NCBI RefSeq assembly: GCF_003991405.1
Contig: NZ_RPEN01000150.1
Span: forward strand, 60,908-124,907
DNA: 64,000 nucleotides
Reading direction: 5' to 3'
Source of the DNA: Pseudorhodobacter sp. E13
GTDB taxonomy: Bacteria > Pseudomonadota > Alphaproteobacteria > Rhodobacterales > Rhodobacteraceae
A program made the position numbers and the translations under genes. The number at the start of each line of letters is the position of its first letter. The first letter of the stretch is position 1. Shown one piece after another: positions 1 to 8,211 of the stretch. The notes below the pieces were generated by a model. It had not been told where the DNA came from. It made no database searches and was given only the letters and a program-made list of their open reading frames with translations.

Positions 1-2
1 TC

Positions 3-410
3 CTTGCGCGCGCTGATGCCGCCGACAAGGCCGGCCTGACGCCCCGCGCCCGCATCCTTGGCTATGCCGTGGCAGGCGTCCGGCCAGAGGTGATGGGCTT
101 TGGCCCCATCCCGGCGGTGCAGGCGCTGATGGCGAAAACCGGCCTGACCTCTGCGTCCTTCGATGTCATCGAATCGAATGAGGCCTTTGCAGCCCAAGCC
201 CTCGCCGTAACCAAAGCCCTTCAACTGGACCCCGCGCGCGTCAACCCGAACGGCGGTGCCATCGCCTTGGGCCACCCGGTCGGGGCCACAGGGGCCATCC
301 TCACCGTCAAGGCGCTGTATGAACTGGAACGCACAGGCGGCAAAATCGGCCTGATCACCATGTGCATCGGCGGCGGTCAAGGCATCGCGATCGCCATAGA
401 ACGGCTGTAA
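3..410 (+). CDS. Acetyl-CoA C-acyltransferase (thiolase), C-terminal part
   Basis: The frame is open from base 3, so only the C-terminal ~135 residues are in the window and the start lies upstream. It is the C-terminal domain of a thiolase, the enzyme that condenses or cleaves (3-keto)acyl-CoA. Visible marks are [18 protein letters not shown], which carries the catalytic His, and the Cys-containing CIGGGQG motif near the end, with the usual short tail after it. The spacing of the two motifs is normal, so the gene looks intact. Whether it is the biosynthetic PhaA type or a degradative thiolase cannot be told from this part. It converges on pbpC, with a hairpin repeat between them. Confidence 0.9.
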   Translation, partial: LARADAADKAGLTPRARILGYAVAGVRPEVMGFGPIPAVQALMAKTGLTSASFDVIESNEAFAAQALAVTKALQLDPARVNPNGGAIALGHPVGATGAILTVKALYELERTGGKIGLITMCIGGGQGIAIAIERL

Positions 411-423
411 TCCCGCCCTGATT

Positions 424-476
424 TCATCTTGGCGAAAATACCTCACGGGGGGTCCGGGGGGCGTGAAGCCCCCCGG
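424..476 (-). repeat. Dispersed hairpin/TATTTT element, copy A
   Basis: Read on the minus strand this is a 9-bp perfect hairpin (arms 454-462 and 468-476, 5-nt loop) that begins just after the pbpC stop codon, then a C-run and GTGAGGTATTTTCGCCAAG and GATGAA. It is the first of five related intergenic elements in the window (see 10805, 36429, 43195, 55003). Here it is placed to act as the pbpC terminator. Confidence 0.7.
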
Positions 477-2516
477 CTACCGCAGCCGCACCTGCACCCG
501 CGCCGACCGCCCCGCGCCATCAATCACCGAGACAACCACAAACCCCGGCCCAAGACGCGGCACCACGGTGTCACGCGACCGTTCCGCCACGGCAACGGGT
601 TGCCCATCAACCAGCCATGTAAACGGCCCCACCCCGCCCCGGACGCGCAGCAGCAACCCTTCGGGCATCAACTCCACCTCCGCGCCATCGGGCGGGAAGG
701 CCACAGCAGGCGCATCCGCCGCTTCAAAGGCCGCCGCGCGCGACCGGAATTGCCGTAGTGGTTGTGGCAAGGCCGCATTCCCCACCATCAAAGTCGCGGC
801 AGGCGGCGCGGGCAACGGTGCCAAGCTGCGCCCCAAACGCGCAAAGGCCTGAAACAGCACCGGGGCCGCCAACTCGCCGCCAAACGCGCCCGGCACTGGC
901 GTCCCATCCGCCCGCCCCATCCAAACGCCCACCACATGCGCCCCATCAAAACCAATGGCCCAGGCATCGCGATGCCCGTAACTGGTGCCTGTTTTATAAG
1001 CAAGTCGGTTTGCAGGCGCACCCGCAGGCGGCGGCATACCCGACAGAATATCCGCCACCTGCCATGCCGCCACGGCCGAGATCACACGCTCCCCTGCCAC
1101 GCCTTCGCCCGTCACATGCAAAGGTCGCGCCACGCCACCGCGCGCGATACTGGCGTAAAGCCCGACCAAATCTTCCAATGTCACACCCAGCCCGCCCAGC
1201 GCCACGGCAAGCCCCGGTTGCCCGCCCGGCACCTGCGGCGCGGCCCCACTGCGGCGCAAGGCTGCCAGCAGTTTCGCAGGCCCCATCGCATCTGTCAGCG
1301 CCACCACCGGCAAGTTCAACGAAAGTTGCAGCGCCTCGCGCACCCGCACCATACCCCGGAAAACCTTGTCGAAATTCTGCGGCGCATAGCCGCCAAAATC
1401 CATCGCGCGATCTTCGATCAAAGTCTCGGGATGAATCAACCCTTCATCAAAGCCCAAGCCATAGACCAAAGGTTTCAACGTTGATCCGGGGCTGCGCAGC
1501 GCGCGCGTCATATCCACAAAGCCTTGCCGCGCATCCGCTTGATAGGCAGCAGAGCCCACGCTTGCCAAGACCTCGCCCGAGGCATGGTCGGCCACCACAA
1601 TAGCCACTTGCAACCGCGCGCCTTGCGCGGCAACGGCTTGGGCGGCCAGTTCCTCTAATCCGCGCTGCAACGCCAGATCAATCGTTGTGACATAGGGGGA
1701 GCCACCCGGCGCCGCCGCCCGCACCCGGTCGGCCAGATGCGGGGAAAGCGCGGGGAAGGGCTTTCGAAGGTGGGGCACGGCCTCGCGCTCGGCTGCTTGC
1801 GCCTGATCTGGGGTAATCACCCCGGCATTGACGGCGCGCGCCAAAACCTTTGCCCGCGCAGCAAAGGCCAGTTCTGGCGCGCGATCCGGCCTGCGGCTTT
1901 CGGGCGATTGCGGCAAGGCCACAAGCAGCGCCGATTGCGCCGGGGTCAGCCGCCCCGGTTCCTTGCCGAAATAGGCAAGGCTCGCCGCGCGCACCCCTTC
2001 CAGATTGCCGCCATAGGGCGCGATCCGGTAGTAAAGGCCAAGTATCTGCGCCTTGCTAAGCCGCTGTTCCAGTGCCAGTGCCACCCGCGCCTGACGCAGT
2101 TTGCCCGCCAGCCGCCCGGTGCCACTGTCTTCCAGCAAGCGCGCGACCTGCATCGTCAGGGTTGACCCGCCCGATACCACGCGCCCTGACACCAGCGCCT
2201 GCCCACCCGCGCGCAGCAGCGCCCAAGGGTCAACACCGGAATGGCGGTAGAACCGCTTATCCTCAAAGGCCACCAGCATGGCGGTATAACCGGGGTCGAC
2301 CGCATCCACCGCCATGCGCCAGCGCCCATCTGCCACTGTATAGGCGCGCAGCAAGCGATGATCCCGCGCCAAAACCTCGTCCGAGGTTTCGATGGCCAGA
2401 TCCGGCAGAACCGTGGCGCGCACCCATGCCTCGCCCGCATCCCGCGCCACGGCCCCCGCCCAAAGGGCGAAGGCCAGCCCGAAAAGCGCGCGCTTGCCAA
2501 ACGCAGGGCGGATCAC
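477..2516 (-). CDS. pbpC: Penicillin-binding protein 1C, bifunctional transglycosylase/transpeptidase
   Basis: A 679-residue class A PBP that polymerises and cross-links peptidoglycan at the outer face of the inner membrane. After a short cytoplasmic N-terminus and one membrane anchor (about residues 10-25) comes the GT51 transglycosylase domain with EDKRFYRHSGVDP and GGSTLTMQVARLL. The transpeptidase domain follows, with SPGSTLKP (SxxK), SLN and KTGTS. The last ~80 residues form the C-terminal domain typical of PBP1C. The start is a GTG whose first bases overlap the TGA of the preceding alpha-2-macroglobulin gene (GTGA), so the two are translationally coupled. This is the same pair as E. coli yfhM-pbpC, where the macroglobulin is thought to protect the periplasm and PBP1C to repair the wall. 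Confidence 0.93.
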   Translation of the reverse strand: MIRPAFGKRALFGLAFALWAGAVARDAGEAWVRATVLPDLAIETSDEVLARDHRLLRAYTVADGRWRMAVDAVDPGYTAMLVAFEDKRFYRHSGVDPWALLRAGGQALVSGRVVSGGSTLTMQVARLLEDSGTGRLAGKLRQARVALALEQRLSKAQILGLYYRIAPYGGNLEGVRAASLAYFGKEPGRLTPAQSALLVALPQSPESRRPDRAPELAFAARAKVLARAVNAGVITPDQAQAAEREAVPHLRKPFPALSPHLADRVRAAAPGGSPYVTTIDLALQRGLEELAAQAVAAQGARLQVAIVVADHASGEVLASVGSAAYQADARQGFVDMTRALRSPGSTLKPLVYGLGFDEGLIHPETLIEDRAMDFGGYAPQNFDKVFRGMVRVREALQLSLNLPVVALTDAMGPAKLLAALRRSGAAPQVPGGQPGLAVALGGLGVTLEDLVGLYASIARGGVARPLHVTGEGVAGERVISAVAAWQVADILSGMPPPAGAPANRLAYKTGTSYGHRDAWAIGFDGAHVVGVWMGRADGTPVPGAFGGELAAPVLFQAFARLGRSLAPLPAPPAATLMVGNAALPQPLRQFRSRAAAFEAADAPAVAFPPDGAEVELMPEGLLLRVRGGVGPFTWLVDGQPVAVAERSRDTVVPRLGPGFVVVSVIDGAGRSARVQVRLR

Positions 2517-5500
2517 GGTGCGATCACCACCTCTCCGGCATCGGTTTGCGCGCGGTATTCAGGGCGATACATATCCTCGACTGAGGCCGCCGGATGATGG
2601 AACCGCCCCGGCGAAACCGCCCGCACGACATAGGCCAAGCGAATGGTCTGGCCACCCTGCGCATCCACCGCGGTCAGGAACCTGTCCTGGCGGAATTCGC
2701 TATGCGCGACATCGTTTTCCACATTCAGCCAGTCAAACCCACCAACATCGCCGCCGCGCAGCAGGTTGGGGTTATCAATCTCAAACCCCGCAGGCAGCGG
2801 GTCTGCCACCATCAGCCGCGCCTCGGCCTTGCCAAAGGGCACCACCTCCAGCACGACGACCAGCCGTTCCCCTGCCGCAACACCTTCGGCCAAGGAAACC
2901 CGCGCACCGTCTTCGGTGAAATAGCTGCGCGTGATCGCATAGCCATTGCCCACCGCTGGCCCCGGCACCTGCGGCACACCGTAAGAGGTGAGCGTCAGCG
3001 TGGTGGGCTGGCCCGAACTGTTGGCCACAGCGACCGTTTGTCCGTCGCCCGCTTTCAGCACCCGCACCAACGGCCCCGAAACCGCTTCGCCGTTCAGGGT
3101 GATGCCATCGACGCCGGGCCGATCAATCAAGGCATTGGCGGCAAGCAGCGTCCATGTTGCCTCTTGCGTGGACAGGCTGCGCCCGTTGGGTTGCAAGGCT
3201 GCGGCCAAGGCGTCCCGGTCCAGCACCGCCGACCCGGCCTCGACCGCCAAGGTCAGCACCGCCGCCGCATCCCGCCGGCTTGTGCCGAAATCGGTGCGGT
3301 AGACCTGCGTATCGTCAAAGTTGTTATAGGCCGCAATCCGCGCCCCTGCCTTGCCAAACATCGCATCGGCCCGGCGTTGGTCGCCATAGCTGGCCAGTGC
3401 CGCGCCAAGCTGGGCCTGCGCAATCGGAGTGGCAAAGGCATCGGCCTTCACATCGGCATAATAGCGCAAGTCGCCAATCGCCGCCGCCCCTTCGCGTGCC
3501 AGCACCATCAGCGCATAGGCGAGGTCTTCGCCGCCATTGTCGAAATCGGCGGTATAGTTCACGCGGTTGCGCAGATTGTCCAAGGCCGAGCGGAAAGCGA
3601 GGTCTGGCACCGCATAACCCTGCGCCCTTGCCCGGCTTAGGAAATCGGTGACATAGGCATCCAGCCATGCATCCCCTTGGCTTGGTCCCCACAGGCCGAA
3701 CCCACCCTCTGAGGATTGGTTCGTCAAGACCTCGGCAACGGCTTGGGAAATGCGGGTGCTGATATTCTCGGCCCCCTTCAATTGCATCGCCTGCGCCACC
3801 TGATCGAAATAGATCAAGGGCAGCGCACGCGAGGTAATCTGTTCGGTGCAGCCATAAGGGTAGCGATCCAGCGCCGCCAAAAGCCCCGGTGCATCCAGCC
3901 GCGCAATCGGCCCCACGGCCAGCGTGGCAAGGCCAGAGCCGGGCGCAAAGCCGTCAAACGCCGTCTCATCCAGTGTGAAGGTCTGGCCAGCGGCCAGTTC
4001 CAGCCGGGTGGTGCGGGCAATCTCTGGGTCATTGCGCTGGATTGGCAGGGTCAGCACCTTGGTCAATTGCTTGCCATCTGGTGTGGTCAGGGCCACGGTC
4101 AGGCTGTGCAGCCCTTCGGCTTGCCCTGCCACGATCGGCACCGAGAAACTGGCCTTGCCACCCTCGGCCAGATCAAAGCCCGATGGCACATCGCCCCAGA
4201 CCAGCCCTTGGGCAGAAACATCCAGCCCCATGCGCCCGGCAGGCCCCTTGGCGTGAACAATCTCCAGCAACAAACGGCTTTCATCGCCGGGTGCCATGAA
4301 GCGCGGCACCGATGCAGTCACCACGACAGGATCGCGCACCAGCACATCCGCTGTCGCTTGGCCCACCCCGCGTTTGGACCAGACCACCGCCATCACCCGC
4401 ACTGTGCCGTTGAAAGACGGCAAGTCGAAACTGGCGCGGGCAAAGCCATCGGCACCAACTGTCACCGGACCAGTGAAATAGGCCACAAGTTCCTCTGTCG
4501 GGGGTGGGGCCTCCAGCCTTGCCTGGGCCGCGCTGTCACCACCAGACCGCACAACCCCTTGCGCGCCGTTCAATCCGTCAATCAAGCGGCCATAGATATC
4601 GCGGATACCGACGCCCAGCTTGCGCTGACCAAAGTAATGGCCCTTGGGGTCGGGTGCGGCAAAGGATGTCAGGTTCAAGATACCCACATCCACCGCTGCA
4701 ATCGTGGCATAGGCGGTTTCACCCGGTGCCACGCCTTCGACCTTTACGGCAACCTCCATCGGGCCGCGCGGGGCCACCTCTGCCGCAACTTCGACAACCG
4801 CGCCCAGCGCTTTGTCACCGGGGTCGATGCTGGCATGGGCAAGGCCCAAAGCCCGCGCCGGATTGCGCCCTGCGGCCACATCCATCGGCCGCAGAACCGA
4901 GGCCGTGACGTAAACGCCTGCGCCCCATTCTGCTGTCACCTCCAATGGAATTACGTTTTCGCCTTCAGTCACCTCAACCATTTTCATGGTGACGAGACGG
5001 TTGGACAGCACCGAAACCAGCGCTGTTCCCGCCGCACGCGGCACGATGCGCAATTGCGCCACTTCGCCCGGCTTATAGGCAGGTTTGTCCAGCGACAGTT
5101 CCAGCGTGTCGGGGGTGCTGGTGACATCCGGGGGCGCATACCAACCCGCATAGAACCGCGCAGAGGTTGACGCGCTGCCGCCCCCGGCCTGTTCGACCAC
5201 CATTTCATACTCGCCCCAGCTTACCGCGCCCGAAATCTCTACCGGGGCGGTGCCAAGCTGGGCCACGCCAACGGCCACGCGTTCGCGGCTGGTGACTGGT
5301 TCCCAATACCAATTGCCGTATTCCTGATACCACTGATAGCGGGTTTCAATCCGCGACAATTCCCATTTTACATCCATCGGCACGGCGGATTCATCGGGGC
5401 CAACGGCCAGCACGGAAAAGCGGGCATCGCTGCCCTCGGCCACCACATCGTCAAACATAGGTTTGACGCCGATCATCGCAGCGGCGGGTTGCAGCGCGCG

Positions 5501-7969
5501 GGTCAGACGCCGTTCCACCGGGCGGCCAGAGCCTTCGGCAACCCGCGCCACAACCACCATTTCCAGCGGTCGTGCCGGGTCTTGTGCCTCGGGCATCGAC
5601 AGGGCAAAGGCGGCGCGGCCTTCGCTATTGGTCACTTCGCCGCCGAACCCTTCGATCCGGGTGCTGAAAGGTTCATCGGTGCGACCAAACTGATAGCCGG
5701 GAAACTTGGCCAGCCCCTTGGCCGCGCGCAAGATCACATCGCCTTCAATCGCAAGGTCCGCCCCCGGTGCGCCGAACAGGTATTTCGCGTCAAACACCAG
5801 TTCCGGCGCATCGCCAAGCCGCACCGGGCCTTCGGGCAAGGTCAGTGTGAAATCAATGCGTTCTGGCAAGAAATCCTCGACCAGAAAGGTCTTGGCGGCC
5901 AGCGGTGCCGCGTCCAGATCGGCAAGCAGTTCCAGCCGCCATTGCCCGCGCGGGGCAGATCCGGCGATGGGCAAGGCAAACACATGCCCGCCGCCGCCTG
6001 CATCCTCGACCAAGGCGCGGCTGTATTCCACGCCATCCGGGCGCTTGACGATGGCGGTCAGCGGCAAACCTTCGATTGCGGCGGCATCGGCATCCCGTGT
6101 CAGTGCTGTGGCATACACCGTTTCCCCGGCGCGGTAGGCCCCGCGATCCGTGGTGACAAACACATCAATCGGCGGTGCAGGTTCGCGCCCCTCGACGCCG
6201 CGATCCGACAGGTCAAATTCGGGGTCGGTCAGCGACAGAAAGGCCATATCCTCTGCGCCATCCTTGGCGACGATCATCGCAGGCGCAAGGCCCCCGGTGC
6301 CCCGCGTCAGCGATGCCGGGAAAACGGCGTAACCCTGTTCGTCGGTTGTGGCACTGCCCAAAACCTCATTGCTGCGGCTGAGCAAGTCCACGGCGACTCC
6401 CGGTTTGGCCTCGGCGGTGCCCAAACTACGCAAAACGACATGCAGGCCATCAATCCCGCTCAGGCTGCTGATCCCCAGATCAGACACCACGAACCATTGC
6501 CATGCCGGGGCGGTTTCGCTGTCCTGCTCCCCCGGAATTTTTGCCCGCAGCGCAAAAATCCCTGCACCTTGGCCCGCCAGCGCCTCTGCCATCGGCAGAC
6601 GGGTGACCATATCGCGGTTCACCTCCACCGCCAGATCGGCCTCACCCTGCCAGATTTCCGCACCCACCCCGCGCGCAAAATCATCTTCGCGCCAATAGGA
6701 CATTGGTTCCGAAAAATAGCCGCCCTGTATCGCGCGCAGGATATTGCGATCCGTTACCCGGAACAGCGTTAACTCCACCATAGCGGTGTTGACGGATTCC
6801 AGCGGCACCGCAGCACCTTCGCCCACCTTGGGCAGCACATAGGCCCGCCCCGGAAACCGGACCGAGGGCGAACGGTCGCGCACATAGGCGGTGATGGTTA
6901 CAGGTTTCACCGTCACCTGCCCATCATCCGCCGGAATCCCCGCGCGGAAGGTCAGCGCATGGCGCGCGCCATGCTCCACCCCTTCAACGCACAGCAACTC
7001 GTCGCCTGCGCGCACCACCGTCAGGCCGGGCGCATCCATCTGAACGAATTTTTCGAAATCGACCCCGGTTTTGGCCAGCGTGTCCGAGAATTGCGCACAA
7101 ATTCGGGCGCGGACACTATCGGATTGCACCTCATGTTCGATGATGCGGAAGCCATATTTCGCGATGGCCGCATCCAGCGCGATCTCGGTATCATCGCGGC
7201 GCTGAATCTCTTGTGCCAAGCGCAGGGCGGGCACCATATCGCGGCCGCGTTTCCGCGCTTCCAGAATCTCGGACATATCGACCAGCAGGCTGTGGCGCAT
7301 GCCGGGGTTATCGGTTCGCAGATAGCTGTTGATCGTGGCGTAAAATGCGCGCGTTTCCAGCTCTGACCGGGCATTGGCATCGCGGCTGGCAGCGGCCAGC
7401 AGCAGCCGCGCATATTCCGCCCAATCGGGGGCCGCATCGGTGATATTCAGGGCCGCGCCCACAAAGGAACTGGCCCGCAGCACAGAACCTTGCGATTCCT
7501 CTGCCCGTGCCGCTTCCAGATGCTCTTGCGCCGTCCAGGGCCCTGTCAAATGCCGCGCAGCCAAGCCTTCGGCCAGCGACTTGGCCCCCGACAGGTCAGA
7601 GGAGCGCAGGAAGGAAAGCTCTTTCGCGCGTTGGGCCGCCATATCGGCCACACCGGGCGCCGCCTTGATCACATAGCCAGAAAACGCCCCCGCATAATCC
7701 GCAGGCTGGCCCGGATTGGCCTTCAGAAAGCAAGACCCGTTGCGCGAGTTGAAGGTGAAGGCCGTGCAAGATGTATTCGTGGCACAAGCCTTTTGGCAGG
7801 CCTCCAGAACCGTGTCGAACATGGTGGAAATGTCACCGCCCGGCAGGTCCGCATCCCGCGTCATCACAAAGCGCTTTTCGGGAATCAGGTCCTGCGCCAA
7901 ACCCGGCGTTGAAACGCCCAAAACCGCTGCAAAAATAGCCCCGAAACCAATTGTCTTGAAAAACGCCAT
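2513..7969 (-). CDS. Alpha-2-macroglobulin family protein with thioester motif and N-terminal PAN-like domain
   Basis: An 1818-residue exported protein of the bacterial alpha-2-macroglobulin family, a proteinase trap. A signal peptide (about residues 1-25, ending GLA/QD) is followed by a Cys-rich PAN/Apple-like module (about 26-105, four Cys). Then come a long series of beta-rich macroglobulin domains and the thioester region YGCTEQ with Cys1374, so the covalent trap chemistry is retained. The predicted bait region lies before SFDLPSFNGTVRVM. There is no lipobox Cys after the signal peptide, unlike E. coli YfhM, so it may be soluble in the periplasm or held by the PAN module (inference). The start is supported by GGAGGG 8 bases upstream. 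It is transcribed with pbpC, which overlaps its stop codon. Confidence 0.92.
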   Translation of the reverse strand: MAFFKTIGFGAIFAAVLGVSTPGLAQDLIPEKRFVMTRDADLPGGDISTMFDTVLEACQKACATNTSCTAFTFNSRNGSCFLKANPGQPADYAGAFSGYVIKAAPGVADMAAQRAKELSFLRSSDLSGAKSLAEGLAARHLTGPWTAQEHLEAARAEESQGSVLRASSFVGAALNITDAAPDWAEYARLLLAAASRDANARSELETRAFYATINSYLRTDNPGMRHSLLVDMSEILEARKRGRDMVPALRLAQEIQRRDDTEIALDAAIAKYGFRIIEHEVQSDSVRARICAQFSDTLAKTGVDFEKFVQMDAPGLTVVRAGDELLCVEGVEHGARHALTFRAGIPADDGQVTVKPVTITAYVRDRSPSVRFPGRAYVLPKVGEGAAVPLESVNTAMVELTLFRVTDRNILRAIQGGYFSEPMSYWREDDFARGVGAEIWQGEADLAVEVNRDMVTRLPMAEALAGQGAGIFALRAKIPGEQDSETAPAWQWFVVSDLGISSLSGIDGLHVVLRSLGTAEAKPGVAVDLLSRSNEVLGSATTDEQGYAVFPASLTRGTGGLAPAMIVAKDGAEDMAFLSLTDPEFDLSDRGVEGREPAPPIDVFVTTDRGAYRAGETVYATALTRDADAAAIEGLPLTAIVKRPDGVEYSRALVEDAGGGGHVFALPIAGSAPRGQWRLELLADLDAAPLAAKTFLVEDFLPERIDFTLTLPEGPVRLGDAPELVFDAKYLFGAPGADLAIEGDVILRAAKGLAKFPGYQFGRTDEPFSTRIEGFGGEVTNSEGRAAFALSMPEAQDPARPLEMVVVARVAEGSGRPVERRLTRALQPAAAMIGVKPMFDDVVAEGSDARFSVLAVGPDESAVPMDVKWELSRIETRYQWYQEYGNWYWEPVTSRERVAVGVAQLGTAPVEISGAVSWGEYEMVVEQAGGGSASTSARFYAGWYAPPDVTSTPDTLELSLDKPAYKPGEVAQLRIVPRAAGTALVSVLSNRLVTMKMVEVTEGENVIPLEVTAEWGAGVYVTASVLRPMDVAAGRNPARALGLAHASIDPGDKALGAVVEVAAEVAPRGPMEVAVKVEGVAPGETAYATIAAVDVGILNLTSFAAPDPKGHYFGQRKLGVGIRDIYGRLIDGLNGAQGVVRSGGDSAAQARLEAPPPTEELVAYFTGPVTVGADGFARASFDLPSFNGTVRVMAVVWSKRGVGQATADVLVRDPVVVTASVPRFMAPGDESRLLLEIVHAKGPAGRMGLDVSAQGLVWGDVPSGFDLAEGGKASFSVPIVAGQAEGLHSLTVALTTPDGKQLTKVLTLPIQRNDPEIARTTRLELAAGQTFTLDETAFDGFAPGSGLATLAVGPIARLDAPGLLAALDRYPYGCTEQITSRALPLIYFDQVAQAMQLKGAENISTRISQAVAEVLTNQSSEGGFGLWGPSQGDAWLDAYVTDFLSRARAQGYAVPDLAFRSALDNLRNRVNYTADFDNGGEDLAYALMVLAREGAAAIGDLRYYADVKADAFATPIAQAQLGAALASYGDQRRADAMFGKAGARIAAYNNFDDTQVYRTDFGTSRRDAAAVLTLAVEAGSAVLDRDALAAALQPNGRSLSTQEATWTLLAANALIDRPGVDGITLNGEAVSGPLVRVLKAGDGQTVAVANSSGQPTTLTLTSYGVPQVPGPAVGNGYAITRSYFTEDGARVSLAEGVAAGERLVVVLEVVPFGKAEARLMVADPLPAGFEIDNPNLLRGGDVGGFDWLNVENDVAHSEFRQDRFLTAVDAQGGQTIRLAYVVRAVSPGRFHHPAASVEDMYRPEYRAQTDAGEVVIAP

Positions 7970-8211
7970 GCGAAAAACCCTCCAGCCTCTGCCTGCACAG
8001 GCGCACCGCTGGCCGCGCCCGCCTTCGCCAAAATTCGAACTGTGGCAATACCCTTGCAGCTTGGCACGCCGCTCCCTTCACTGGCAAGTATTCTGCTGGG
8101 TTTTTCGTTCACATTAACCAACGGTTCACCCAGATCGGCCAAAGTCGCCAAAGGTCGGGGGCAGAATGTCCCACGTGGGCTTTGGAACAACAGGCAGTGG
8201 TTGGCGTAGCT

